A DNA stretch of 64,000 bases from Hofstenia miamia (GCA_004352715.1 SCFE01000021.1:62001-126000); one strand, 5' to 3'. Shown: positions 11,308 to 24,095, counted from the stretch's first letter. Translations and numbers: made by a program. Notes: generated by a model from the letters alone, not told the origin.

Positions 11308-12107
11308 CCTACCACATAATTACTTTTGTACTTAAAGATGAAGAAGCATCAGAAAACATACTTACAAAATTGAATTTAATTGACAAGAGTATTCAATTTA
11401 CAAAAGAGATTGAAACTAAGAACAAATTTCATTTTTTGAATATACAAATAATTAGAAAAGATAACAAATTTGAAAATGGAATCTATTATAAACCAACAGA
11501 CACAGGATTGTTATTGAACTACAACTCAAATACACCTTTAAATTACAAAATATCATTAATTAAAGGTTATATTCATAGAATATTTGACAATTGCAGCACA
11601 TATAGAACAATTAACCAAGAAATAGGAAAACTTAAGATCAAAATAAAGAAGAATGAATATCCAAATAATTTCATAGATCAACATATTAAGAAATCATTAG
11701 ATGACATTTTAATTATAAAAAGATCAAAAAAAACAATCAAACTAATTATGAACATTGTTTTAAGATCAAATATAGAGGAACTTCACACTGAAAACATGAT
11801 CAAAGAACTCAAAAACNCCAATAAGTCAAATATAATTTATAAAATCAAATTCACCTGTGGTGAAGTTTATATTGGTTTTTCTAGTAAGCAACTATCAAGA
11901 AAAATTAAAGAACATGAGACCAGTTCTAATATATCTAATCATTTAAAAAAATGTAGTCTAAACATTGAATCAAAAATATTATATCAGACATCATGATCAA
12001 GTAATTTAAAAATTATTGAGAGTATTTTTATAAAATCCTTGCAACCAAGTTTAAACACAAAAGAAGACTATATTTATAAATTAAATTTACCACTTTTTAA
12101 AATTTAA
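11308..12107 (+). pseudogene. Penelope-like element: RT C-terminus plus GIY-YIG endonuclease (copy 1)
   Basis: The open frame begins inside the reverse transcriptase. FHFLNIQIIRKDN, then GIYYKPTDTGLLLNYNS, then LNYKISLIKGYIHR and FIDQHIKKSL are the usual C-terminal RT signature of Penelope-like elements (FLD...RKPT.TG...). After an ambiguous base at 11817 the frame continues IIYKIKFTCGEVYIGFSSK, LSRKIKEH, SNHLKKC, which is the GIY-YIG module with its conserved CxxVYIG and R..EH. An in-frame TGA at 11994-11996 is followed by about 36 more codons to TAA at 12105-12107, so the ORF carries a nonsense change. Compared with the inverted copy at 39.4 kb, about 92 bp of the RT-GIY-YIG linker is missing exactly at the n, probably an assembly omission. 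No RT catalytic motifs upstream, so 5'-truncated. Confidence 0.8.
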
Positions 12108-12947
12108 GAAATTATAATTATTATTGTAAAATCTAGTAAATTTAGAGGGAATTATTTGTAAAACTTATGATGACTTTGTAATTTGAAATATATCTCTGCA
12201 TGTTCTTATTAAGGTTAATTAACCTCCTAAAAAATGACACAAATGATTGTTTGTTATTTTCTTAAATTATACTTTTAATCTGTCTTACATTGGTATTAAT
12301 GTTATTAATGTTGTTATTAAAATTTAAGATCTTTTATTCATTTTTCATTTTCTTGCTTTTATTTGAACTATGACCTAAATTCAGTTAAATTTGTAATCAA
12401 TCATTTATCAAGTTTATTATCTCAAATTGTCATTGATCCCAGTTGAGAGACACATAAATATCTTCATCTTTTTAATAAACTTAGATCAACAATAACTATT
12501 CTAAGCAAAATACAAAGTTGTTGACTAATTTATTAATAATTCTTTATTGTTAAGTACAAACAGTTGTAAACAATGTTAATTAAGTGCAATAACTGGTAGT
12601 CATAACCCAACGTTGTTGAGCAGCATAAGATTAATGATAATGAGATAACTTTTAACACACACTGACAGCCACAAACCTGTGATGGGGTTCTCACTCTGCT
12701 TTCTCTTTTGTAGTAGCCATGTTCATGTTACAGCACTTTGCCATAGAAAAAGGGATGAAATCTAAATAGATAGTTTTGAGTAGAAGAGGCAAAGCAAGTC
12801 TAGAACTGACCAATGATAAGCTTACCATTCCCAAGCCCATTATTTACACATTGATTACACAGTACTCCTTCATCCACACTTCATCCACTCTCCCCAGATT
12901 ATACCAGTGTAAAACAAATTTTTCAAGTTTTAATGGGAGAATAAACC

Positions 12948-12949
<2 letters not shown>
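12108..12949. other. 3' flank of the Penelope-like element, no gene seen
   Basis: The first 200 bp is shared with the inverted copy (39443-39642), so it belongs to the element's 3' region. I found no hammerhead core here, unlike at 2.05 kb. The flank ends at a TA repeat (12950-12982). Confidence 0.5.

Positions 12950-12982
<33 letters not shown>
12950..12982. repeat. (TA)n microsatellite
   Basis: Simple TA run; a similar one lies at 13412-13438. Confidence 0.9.
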
Positions 12983-12985
<3 letters not shown>

Positions 12986-13439
12986 GTCATTATATATGCC
13001 TAACAAGTTGTTCATATTGCTATAGACACTTATAAATAAATTTATATATGTTGCTATCTACCAGGTAGATTTTTTGTATTTAAAATTGTAATGATAATGT
13101 GATTATCACACATGCAATGGTGGCAATGGATTTACAGAGATTAGAAGCACTGTTTTAGAACAAAGATAAATTTTAGTGAACATGACAGCCTAAGAATAAT
13201 TGTATAATTTCTCAACAATGTAGTGAATAATTCAGTCAGCACTTGGCAAACTATGAGTATATTTCACAGACATATTTAGAATTTTCATAAATATAGCAAG
13301 TAATAACCACCCATAGTCATACAGATATCCATGAATTATTTTTCATATTTCACTATGTACACCTTGATTTGTCACTATGCTTGCTTTTTGACCATTTTGT
13401 CATTTACATTGATATATATATATATATATATATATATAA

Positions 13440-16400
13440 ATTATTTTGAGAGAATTAAAAATTTTAAAGATATTCATTTGAAAAGCTTTATAATTTCCAA
13501 AATGTCTATCTGCAAAAAAACTTCTTAGTTCATATAATTTCAATACTACACATCAAAACTCCCTACTTTAAGAGTGATTTTGCACATTTCACTACTAAAA
13601 CATTTTTATCTAGAAAAATGACTATTTTATTGGGGATTTCAAGGGTATTTTTAGCAATATTAAGCAATAATTTCTTTAGAATTGGCTACTGATCAACAAT
13701 AGATGGTGTCTGATACTTGCACAATCTTGCATGCAAGCATGGAAATTCTCTAGCACTCACATTATTGATAAGATTTCAGAAAATTGCACTATTTTCAGCA
13801 TCTACATCTTTACTACAGAGTCTAAATCAAACTATCAAAAATTTGAATTTAAAAATTATTGAAATTTTCTTCTTAACTCAATTTTTTTGTGATTTTTGAT
13901 ATATTTCATTGTAGAAAAATGTGTATGGACAAAGTACATTGAACTACTGTCAAGCAAATGTTGAATAACATAAATGAAAGTTCAGCAAAACAAGGTTGGT
14001 ACTTGAAACGAATACCAAATTTCTCAAAACAAGTACTGAATGTCTCAAAATGGATACTGAATATATAGTTTGTAACAGATGTATATGGGACATAGCTTAA
14101 AACGACAATCATATTATTATTGTAAATGTTTTTATTTTTAATAGGCAATTAATTTCCATATTCATGGTTAGTTAAAAAATTTTTGAAATCTAATATAAAT
14201 TTTCTAAATTTGCCCTATATTTGAATATCAAACTGCAGTCACAACCCCCAAAAAATTACAATTTGTAATTCTGTGTTTAAATGCCATAAACATATGATTT
14301 CATAGCAATTGCAATTGGTTGAAAGCTAACAAAGGTTTCCATAGTTACATTTTCTCAGTATTGGTTTTGAGATTTTTGGTCTTCATTTTGAGATATTCAG
14401 TATTCCTTTCAAGTACTAACCTCAAAACAAATTAACAAAACAAATTTTTGAACTTTACTTTCAATTTTCTTGTCCAATTTTGTATTGTCAAATTTCAAAG
14501 CATTGTGCTAATGCATATTTCCATGTAGCAATCAGAATCACAAAGTCAATTTTTCAAATTGATTTTTTCTTGGGCAGCTTAAGATGAATAAACAAAAGAG
14601 CTTAAAAATTTTGTCTTGATTACTTTAGAGTACAAAAATTTATTTTCTGTGTTGTATAGTTTACAAGGTCTTTCATTGATACATTTGTTTATAGATATTG
14701 CATTTATTGAGAGAATTTTAATGAATTCCAGTTGGTTCTTCAAAATAAACTTAGAATTTTCTTAATCCTCTAATCAATTCTCTTATTAAAGTGATTAATT
14801 ATCATAGTTCTGTTCTCTAATATCAAAATTCCACTACAATAAGATCAGTAAACTTCAATGTTTTTGCAAGATTAAGTTGAAACTCTTTATTCTCATCACA
14901 TTTTTTGCAATAATTCCAAAAAGAATATTTCAGAGAATAAGCTATAAACACAAATATTTTAAACATATACTCAAAAATTACATGTTTGCATTTCCCATAG
15001 GGCAGCACTGTTTTTTATTGTAAGGAGTCAATCTGATCTTTTGCTGAAGAAAGGAAGTAGCTAGTTTAATTAGTGATCTTAGAGTTTTGTTTTGGTTAAA
15101 ATATAAGATTAACTAGGTTATGTTTTTCATTTTCTTAAGTTATGAGGGAACTTTCTCAGTACAAATACTGGATTTACCATTATCTATGTTGCCCCTACTT
15201 AATGATTATACAATTACTTGGTTCTTGGAAGTTAACATGATTAATAGAGATGTTAAAGTGATCTGCAAAATTTATGGGAAGTGATTTTTTAAAATGGAAT
15301 AATGTTGCACTAACAACAAACATGTCTGACAATCTATTGAATTGAAGGTTCTTTTTTTAATTTTCAGAAATATCAAATTTTCCAAATTTATCTTAAATCT
15401 TGCAAATTTTTTATTTAATTCTCCCTTAAAAAAATTTCTTCAAATGTCCATTTTGAGATTTTATAGAATGAAGAAGTTTACCAACCACAAATATATGATT
15501 TTTGTGTCATTTTGATAATGCCTTTCAATAAAAGCAATGACAATGTGTAATATACAAAATTTTATGAAAAATATATTTGTTATTCTTATATTTAATATTA
15601 ATTGATTTCAACAATATAGGAAAATATTAAAATAGGGAAAATGATCATATGATATATAAATTTACAATGTCTTGCACAAATTAAAACATACTAAATAATA
15701 CAAAAAACTCAAAATTTAAATATTTATTGTAGATTTTAATTAAATACAGTTCTAGTAAATGGTTTTGATTTTCTATTTTCTCATTTAAACCAGTGCAATT
15801 CTATGCATACTAAATTGTAATGATACTATAGTTTCCCAAGCATATAATTGTAAAGTAGAAATAATATTAAGTTTATCTAGAAATTAAGAGCTGTTTCACT
15901 TGGAAGTATAGGTTCAGATAGAAAAACATTACATTAAGGATGGAAAATAAAATATCTATCTTACTTTTATTAATCTTAATAATACTTCAAAAATTATTTC
16001 AAATTCTTAGAAGCCATTCAATAGGAGCTTCCTTATCTAAATGTCAATATAATTATTTTAATTTCAAACAAAAAATTACTACAGATTCAAATCAATGATG
16101 TGTAAGATCCTTAAACATTGATACATAGAAATGGCAAAATACAGTGCTTCAATATGGAAAAGTAAATTTATCTTTTTCATAAACATAAATTCTATGGTAT
16201 GCAAGCACTATCCAGCATTGCAAACAGAATCAACATAGCAAATATAAGAATGAATGAAGTATAAATATAATTTAGAATCACGGGGTGATTCTAGTGAACA
16301 CAAAGGGAATACAGTTCAAACTACTTCTACAAAATGCTTTGGTCTTTATATACAATGTTATTTACAATATGTACAAATATTACAACTACCAGTCAGTAAC

Positions 16401-17480
16401 AAGAAAAGCGTGAGGTCTAGCCAATAAATAGTAACAACTACCAGCGATGCTACAATAAAATATATGAAAAAGAACATCAACATTTTGTCTATTGTTTAAA
16501 AATGCATTTTTATTAAGTTGTATTAAGATGAATAATAAAATATTATATTTAAATTAGTGAAAAGTATTCAGTAAAATGCTGACTCATTTAACTTAATTGA
16601 TATTCATCCCACATCATGCTTATTTTAGCAAATTTTGTCGATAAGTATTGCTATGTCGAAGTCAAAGTTATATTTGACGGTTTGAAGTTTACCGATGTTA
16701 AAAAAATTAAATTATTTTACGGCAAAATGCACATACGATTAAATGTCTTTCTGTTAGTTTAATCATTTAGAATTTAAATTTTCTTAGAATTAAACATAAT
16801 TGAAACTTGTTCTTGAATACTGATTGTTTGTAAGTTTCTTGTGTGCAGTTTTATCGTGGTAGGTTTAATAGGGAACTTTAGGATTAGCAGATGCGCACTG
16901 AAAAATGTGAACGACTTTGTAAAGTAAGTACATTTCTTTAAAATGCTTAAAATAGTTATTTTGCGTATAATGATTTCAAGAGTACTAACCTAAAGCCATA
17001 CTTTAAAATCACTAAATTTCTGTTTTCAGCAAGTGTCTGTGTATCAATTTTGTCTGGATGCATACCATAAATTATAAATACTCAAATATATTCCAATTTT
17101 AGCATTCAGTTGTCACAGATTGGCTAGCAATGGCACTACGACTAATTTTGAAATAAATCACAATATAACGGCATACAAATCTGAAAAGACGTTTACCCAT
17201 TTAAATATATTATATATTAGAACAAGACGGAGGCCACACTTGTTGTCTAGTTCATTTTCTTTTCAAAATAAATCGCGCTTTGAATAAATTTCCGTCTGTT
17301 AACATAAAAAAGAAATATGCTTAATTGTAATATTTGGAAATATATTTTGAAAATATAATTTAGGGAGACTAGTATATATATATATTAGACCCATTAGAAA
17401 CTAAATCTTTCAGCATATGCTCATTGAGGAAATGCTAATTTTTCTGTTAAAGTAACTGAAGTATTGAGAAATAAGAATGT
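13440..17480. other. AT-rich stretch without recognisable genes
   Basis: All frames are short and low in complexity. No transposon ends, tRNA or exon signatures could be supported. TA-rich runs occur near 17371. Confidence 0.5.
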
Positions 17481-17490
17481 CAAATTCATA

Positions 17491-17677
17491 TGTATATATA
17501 TATATANNNNNNNNNNNNNNNNNNNNNNNNNNNNNNNNNNNNNNNNNNNNNNNNNNNNNNNNNNNNNNNNNNNNNNNNNNNNNNNNNNNNNNNNNNNNNN
17601 NNNNNNNNNNNNNNNNNNNNNNNNNNNNNNNNNNNNNNNNNNNNNNNNNNTATATATATATATATATATATATATAT
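17491..17677. repeat. (TA)n microsatellite interrupted by a 144-N gap
   Basis: TA repeats on both sides of the Ns at 17507-17650 show that the gap is an unresolved TA tract. Frames translating through it are artefacts. Downstream to 19230 I see no recognisable feature; an ORF at 17753-18016 is of unknown meaning. Confidence 0.85.
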
Positions 17678-19859
17678 TCCTCGAGCTGTTCATTATTTTT
17701 GTAGTCCAGGTGGATTAAACTTCAAACAGCCAGGTGCTTGTAGTAGTGCTATGTGGATGACAAGTGCGATTTATCTCTTGAAAATGTATCTGTTTCGATC
17801 TGTAATAGCTTTGTTCGAAACGTCATCCAAGAAGTACAGATGCAATGTGGAAATATATTCAAGAAGTGTGTTGTTTATTGTCGAATGCGTTTATTCATCA
17901 TTTATGGTATGTCTCAGAAATCACAGTTGGCTTTACCTTTTTTATTATGCCATATCAATACAGAAAACACGGGAAACTGTAGGCTTGGAAGATCCACCAA
18001 ATCGAATTTCTCTTAGGAGAAAAATTTTGTAGCCACTTCAGCAAAAATCAATGTGAAGCTTCTTCCAAATCATGAATATTTTTAAGGTTTTTCTTCTAAA
18101 TATCCTGAATTATAAAAAGTGAATGCGAATTATGAAAAGGCAAAGAAATTTTTAGAAGAAATTTAAGTAGTTAATGATTTGGCTGTTCGTGGGGTGTCCC
18201 TAATAAAAGAGTTTTGTGTGAGGAACAAAATTAGTTTCTTCCATAATTTGTTGAAAATCAAAAAATAAGGTGTTAGGCATACCCACTAAAAGTTAATCAT
18301 TCTGCAAAACCTGTTTACAATAAATGTTTTTGAAATCTTTGCATTTTTCAAGGCTTCTAATACAAAGCGCATAAAATAAAATATCGGACACTGTAAACAT
18401 GGCACTTTTTGATTTTAGAAGCGCCCTAATATATATGAAGGAATTTGCAAATTAGCGCGAGACAATTCTGTGACTTCACCCTGTAGATGAAAAATGTAGT
18501 TTTATTCATAACTTCTCTTACGGATCTATGTGAGCCTTTATTGTAAAAGTTATTGTTAGCATAGGATTATACAAAATTCATTTAAATATGCTCAAAAGAC
18601 TCGATATTAACATGAGTATTTTGTCGATTATTGTTACTACAACAAATTGAGTTTATCTTTATCCTTGTACAATTTGAATGGGAAGTGGAATAGGAAGCAA
18701 AGAATTGTAGAATGTTAACATATTCAATTTGTAGCATTGAATAACGTTTTAAATTCAACAACTATATATCTGTTATCACACCAATGATTTCTTTCGATGG
18801 GCGTAGGATTCTGTGGAATTGTATGCCTGTTTAATTATGTGTTTTCATGATATCCTTAATCTTGATTTTAAAAGATTGATGTAGTAAACACTAAAATAGC
18901 TATCAAAGAAAACTTATCGATGCAACTAACGAATCCTTCTTGTTTTAACTAGATGTTTTATGTACTATTCATTGAAAGTATGGGTTTCACTTAGTATTGA
19001 GATAAGACAGGATATCAGAACAAATTATAATTCTTAAACTGCTGCACGGTCAACCATTTACATTAATTACACGTAATTAAATTAAATTAAACGTTGTTGT
19101 GTTTAAATTTAATACATCGTTCTATATGATAAGACACTAAATTTTACGGAATTTAAATCTGGGGATTATTTCTTCTTCTCTATTATAACTATGCATAATG
19201 ATAATAGATCTGTTAAAAGTGACAGGCGAATCTATTTTACCATGTAGATGCAAATATATTTACCGCCAAATCAACATCATTACAATATTTTGCATTGCTA
19301 TTAGCAGTGTTCATGCTATTAAATTTATATAAGAAACTTGGGAGTGGGTATAATTGTAGACTATTTTTGCGACTGAAACAATTACTAGCAGTAAACCAGA
19401 CAAGTCCATATTGTGTCAAGTGCACAACACGGAGCCCTGGTTGCATGTGGTTATGAGCCTGCTATTGAAAAGGAGGCTCATCAATGCAAATGGGACGACT
19501 AATTTGAAAAAGCATTATGAAAAATGCAGTGCAAACAAGCCAAACTCTGCTGAAGTAACTTCTTCATCAATCCTATCATCGCCATTGTCATCGTCAGCAT
19601 CTAACAACCGTTCATTAACAAAAACACTTTCTTTGGTTACAGATCATTTTACATCGAAAAAGTAGATTGATCCTGTAACACGATCAGCACTCATACATGA
19701 AACTGCAAAGTGGCTTGCAATCGCAGGACATCCTACATCCACTGTTGAAGATATAAGATTCTTTTCTCCTTACACTATTAATGTATTTTTAATCTTTATT
19801 TACCATGAATGCTTGTATTGTAAAAGACTACTACAATCTTCGGCAGAAGCTATTCGTAT

Positions 19860-21039
19860 CAGGGGTATTAAAAATTAAGTGCATTATTATTTATGATTAA
19901 CTATTTAAAAAATAAATAAGTGCACAAAAATAACTTATTGCAATAAATGCACTTTTTTTTAATGAGTCCTGAACTATTGCTTACTGCTAAACTACACTAG
20001 GATAGCGGGTTACATTTTGCTTTATTAAATGTAGAAGCCATATTAAATTATTGATTTTGGATTTGTTAATTTAATTTAACTGCTATCAATTTAGCTGCAA
20101 AATGTGGCCAAACTAAAGTAGGTCACTTCTTTAATAATAGGTTCCTGTGCACTATAGATGTATTTTGTTGTTCTAAGCTCTTAAGGTAAATTAAACATTC
20201 GCCATTTCGTTTTTCTAGTAGCCTATTTTCTAAAGAAACAACATGAAATACATTTTATACCAGGCTCTTTTTAAAGCGGGGGGGGGATGTTTCTTATCCG
20301 AGACATATATTGCAGTTAAAGATGTACAAATTTAAACAAACGTTTAAATAAATAAAGCAATGGATTAATTATGAATTGATCTACTTTTTTGCACTTTATG
20401 TCAAAAAAAGACTGTTCATCAATATATCGATCAGTTGAAATTAGCCTGCTCCAAGCGGAAGGGCCCAGGCGGAAGCCCCCTCCCTAAATACGCCCCTATT
20501 TAGTACAAGTGTAATTCATTGCCTTCGCGCATTGAACTTAAAACCTATTGAAAATCCGGGTTTATTAATGTAAGAATAAAATAAATGCTTGATAATTGGC
20601 TTTAAAACAACAATGCTAAAAGCAAGAGAAGAGAAAATCCACAATTTAACAAATTTTTTTACTGATGAAAAAGTGCAAAATAAGTGTAGTTAGTACACTT
20701 AATAAGTGAACTATTAGTTTAGTCCAAAATACATTCATTGCACTTTTAGTGCACTTAATTTGGAGACACTTAATTTTTTAACAACACTGATTCGTATGGT
20801 ANNNNNNNNNNNNNNNNNNNNAAGAATAAAATAAATGCTTGATAATTGGCTTTAAAACAACAATGCTAAAAGCAAGAGAAGAGAAAATCCACAATTTAAC
20901 AAATTTTTTTACTGATGAAAAAGTGCAAAATAAGTGTAGTTAGTACACTTAATAAGTGAACTATTAGTTTAGTCCAAAATACATTCATTGCACTTTTAGT
21001 GCACTTAATTTGGAGACACTTAATTTTTTAACAACACTG
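19860..21039. mobile_element. Nested hAT-type non-autonomous element with 8-bp target duplication
   Basis: Identical 8-bp flanks ATTCGTAT lie at 19852-19859 and 21040-21047. The ends are inverted: CAGGGGTATTAAAAATTAAG on the left against CAGTGTTGTTAAAAAATTAA as the complement of the right end. AAGTGCA-type motifs repeat near both ends. As assembled it is 1180 bp, but a duplicated overlap around 20 Ns lies inside it (the same right end and TSD also occur at 20789-20797). The true length is therefore about 930 bp. It carries no transposase ORF. Confidence 0.8.
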
Positions 21040-21051
21040 ATTCGTATGGTA
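20572..21051. repeat. 230-bp duplication around a 20-N gap (assembly overlap)
   Basis: 20572-20801 equals 20822-21051. The copies include the right end of the nested hAT element and its target duplication, which would be hard to produce biologically. Contig overlap is the likely cause. Confidence 0.85.
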
Positions 21052-21908
21052 AGGTTCGCATCAACACTTGACTTAAACTACAAAAGTTTATCCTGTTTTC
21101 CCAAAGCTGAACGAAATTTGCTGTGGGAGACTTTAGAACAGGAGATACTGAAGGAAGCGCATACACCAACAACAACAATAACAACCGAGGAATGTCTGCG
21201 ACAACGACATCCTTGGGAGCAAAGTGATTCTAGTTCTGAAGATATTGAAGAAGAGTTAGCCAGTGAATTTCATTATGCCAAATCAGAAGTAGCTATGTTT
21301 CGTAAAATACCAGAAGATCGTGATTGCAAAAATCTCGAGTGGTGGATAAAACATCGCACAAACTTTCCATTGCTTTCCCAATTGGCAAAGAAGATTTTTA
21401 CGGTACCAGCATCAAGCGTGCTCTCTGAATACTTGTTTTCAGCAGCAGGTTGTATTATCCATAAAAATAGATCACGCCCTGCTGATGAAAACACCAACAT
21501 GTTATGTTGTTTGAGAGACTGGCTAAAAGAGTCTAAATAAGTGTTTAATTCATCTATATAGTTTAGATTTTGGTTTTTATAATTCTTACATTGATCTTTT
21601 GTTTACTTATTACATTTCAGTATAATCATGAATTCGTATGATCTTTATGTAACACTAGCTTAGATTTTATTCTTTATAGAACGATTAAGTTGTTGAATTT
21701 CCATTAATCAGGATAGGACAGAACCAGGACAAAAATGGTTGTAAGTCACATTCCTAGTTTCACTCAATATGTTCAAATATACTATATTTTAGTATGTTTC
21801 TGAAACGAGTTTCATGAAATATGACTAAAAATATTCAATTGTTGCTTTTGACTTTTTTCATCATGTAAAATTAGTGTATTGCATGTTTCGCATAAGATTT
21901 TTATTTAG

Positions 21909-23384
21909 ATTCTACATTCATTTCCAATTGGGGAAACATGGGAAGAGGCCCTTGCACCAGAATTTAAAAAAGATTATTTTAAAAAAGTATTCTATTTGTT
22001 GCTTCTAATAACTATTGCCATCATTAGTTAATTGAATTTGTTGAAGACGAGCGAAGAAAGGCCAACGTTTTTCCTATTTCTGCAAATATTTTCAGTTGGA
22101 CTCTCCACTGTTCAATTGAGGATGTGAAAGTTGTAATTATCGGACAAGACCCTCCATATAGTATGGGTCAAGCATCTGGTTTGGTTCTTTTAATTTTCCT
22201 CTTATAATATAAATTTATGTATTTAGGGCTATCTTTTAGTGTAAGAAAAGGAGTATTAATTCCAAACAGTCTGCATAATATTTTCAACGAATTAGAAAAT
22301 GAATATTCTAGATACAGACGACCTGCTCATGGTGATTTGACCGGTTGGGCAAAACAAGGTAGTCCAATTTATGATTTCTCGTGCTCCACTTTTCTCCATG
22401 CATCAAAGCCTTAATATTGAATATAATCAGTTAATTTCAAGTAATTAAGTAATGTTTATTATATGTTATATGTTTGAATTAAGTACCTGTGAGCAGGCGG
22501 TCATCTAAAGGAATGGGGGAAGGGAGCAATTACTAAACATTTTAGTACTTTGCAATATATAAATTAGATTCAATATGCATATGCATGACTTATGTTCTTT
22601 TCGGTAATGTAGAGTAGTATAAAAAGTAGTTGTTTATTTCATGCGTGTATTATTCTCTGTCTTCGATGATAATATATATTATGGTTAGCTACTATTCAAG
22701 ACAATATGAAATAATTTTTATTACAGAAAAAATTTCGTCATGTGCATTCGTTTTATATACCTTTTCAACAACGTAATATTTCATTCATAATGGCACTCCC
22801 TCCCAAACAAAAACCCTAAATCCGCACCTGTCTGAGAGTATAGAATTTTTGAATTGGGGTGAATTACTACTAACGTCAATTTCGATTCGAATGTTTATTG
22901 TTTGGAATTGTTAGAGTAAATTTCAGTTAGCAATGGTAATTTATTGCCAAGTCAAGTTTTTTATTTAACAAGTTAAAACGTAAATTTCAAATAGTTTCTG
23001 TAGCATGACATTTGATTAAATTAATCAAATTGTAATGGAAATATGATCAAAAGCTCCGATTCGGCTCAATTTTAAACTCGATTCGCAATATTATTTGTAA
23101 CGATTCGACTCGAATTTGAAATATTCAGCCTGAAAGAGGCTTTATTGAATTAAATTAGATTTCCTAATTTATTACCTCTGAAAATTTATTATCAGTATAT
23201 TTTAGGTGTTTTATTACTTAATACGGTTCTTACAGTACGACAGAACAAGCCTAATTCCCACCAAAATAGAGGCTGGGAGACCTTTACAAATGCCATAGTA
23301 AAAGTTATCAGTGAAAGCTACAGGAATATTGTGTTCATGCTTTGGGGATTATCTGCTGCAAAAAAAGCGATATTTATTGATAGG
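21909..23384 (+). CDS. UNG: Uracil-DNA glycosylase paralog A, exons a-d
   Basis: Family 1 uracil-DNA glycosylase, which removes uracil from DNA in base-excision repair. Exons are 21909-21986, 22028-22178, 22227-22358 and 23206-23384; the last exon is at 33004-33144. All junctions are GT..AG and keep frame, with introns of 41, 48 and 847 bp. Readable order: ETWEEALAPEFKKDYFKK, LIEFVEDERRK, DVKVVIIGQDPPYSMGQASG (water-activating loop), [18 protein letters not shown] (uracil-binding Asn of LLLN), [23 protein letters not shown]. The catalytic Asp of GQDP is kept, but the following Tyr-His (human Tyr147-His148) is Pro-Tyr and the rest of the loop is changed. The N-terminal exon with the start codon is not identified; 21909 follows a TTTAG acceptor. 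Either a diverged enzyme or one losing function; no stop or frameshift is seen. Confidence 0.85.
22494..22830. mobile_element. Possible hAT-like MITE in the third intron of UNG paralog A
   Basis: The left end CAGGCGGTCATCTAAAGG and the complement of the right end CAGGTGCGGATTTAGGG are similar imperfect inverted ends about 337 bp apart, each followed by G-rich sequence. The flanking 8-mers (CCTGTGAG, TCTGAGAG) match only partly, so the call is tentative. Confidence 0.35.
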
Positions 23385-23471
23385 GTATGAAAACAAAATT
23401 TGTACTCGAGTTTTTTATATTTTGAACTATTATAAACATTTTGAATATTGAATATTCTATATTCATATACA

Positions 23472-23476
<5 letters not shown>

Positions 23477-23522
<46 letters not shown>
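23477..23522. repeat. (TA)n microsatellite
   Basis: TA run in the long intron of UNG paralog A. Confidence 0.9.
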
Positions 23523-23525
<3 letters not shown>

Positions 23526-23888
23526 TGTATTGGAAATTGAGAAATTCAAGCATCACCAGTACAATTCAATATATTGGTAATGTATTCAAAATTTTGTTTA
23601 AATACTCATTGAATTATTGTTCAGGAGATACTGTGCGTTTTTTCTTTGTGTCCGCTACACTTCTAATATTTGAGATAATATTGCCAATGTGGGGAATCGG
23701 TTTTACATTAGTTTCCAACAAATCCACACGAATTGCTAATGTTGAATGAAACGAGTCAATAAATTACGGTGATTTCTCTTCTAGGAATTTTGTAGAGGCA
23801 TTGGTTTAGCAATTTTAGGAACTTGAAACATTTCATTATTTACCTTAGTTGCTCGACGATTAAAATCTCGAAACATAATGAAGGATAA

Positions 23889-24095
23889 TTGCAAAAATAT
23901 TCCACATCCAAAACTGAAAAGGAGGGCCTTGGTTTTTTTGTGTCAGACGATATCCCACTTGAGGTTCTAAGATACACCAATTCTAAAGTCATGTATATTG
24001 TTGCTTCTGATAGAACACCAACATATTACATGAATGAGGTCACTCATCATGAACGTTCGAGTGCTATTGCAATTATTTTGAAGGCTGGTGGAATG
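23889..24095 (+). CDS. Unrecognised exon-like ORF inside the UNG-A intron
   Basis: The frame reads KEGLGFFVSDDIPLEVLRY, then SKVMYIVASDRTPTYYMNEV, then HHERSSAIAIILKAGGM, and meets a possible splice donor (ATG|GTACAA) at 24096. The composition looks protein-like and unlike the low-complexity background. I do not recognise the family. It could be an exon of a gene nested in the intron, or a transposon fragment. Confidence 0.25.

Larger units (their letters stand above)
19411..21540 (+). pseudogene. hAT-superfamily transposase, internally deleted and interrupted
   Basis: The 5' part (about 19411-19850) ends a BED-type finger (GTTNLKKHYEKC) and continues with a Ser-rich linker and a stop near 19663. 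It then gives PVTRSALIHETAKWLAIAGHP. The 3' part (21048-21540) is a clear hAT dimerisation domain: LEWWIKHRTNFPLLSQLAKK, then TVPASSVLSEYLFSAAG, then NRSRPADENTNMLCCLRDWL. Across the nested insertion the frame rejoins as SSAEAIR-MVRFASTLDLNYKSL. Between the N-terminal part and LDLNYKSL most of the catalytic RNase-H-like core is absent, so the element had already lost its middle before the later insertion. Terminal repeats were not identified with confidence. Confidence 0.8.

Noticed and set aside
20258-20510. Further MITE nested inside the nested hAT element (G-rich run near 20278 and CCCCTCCCTAAATACGCCCC near 20490)
   Set aside because: The right end looks like the TAGGGGCGTA ends seen elsewhere, but no matching left end or target duplication could be found.
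23540-23600. Second hammerhead candidate after a TA repeat (complement TTGTACTGGTGATG)
   Set aside because: Similar to the core flank at 2.09 kb but the CTGATGA core is altered and no GAAA or cleavage triplet follows.
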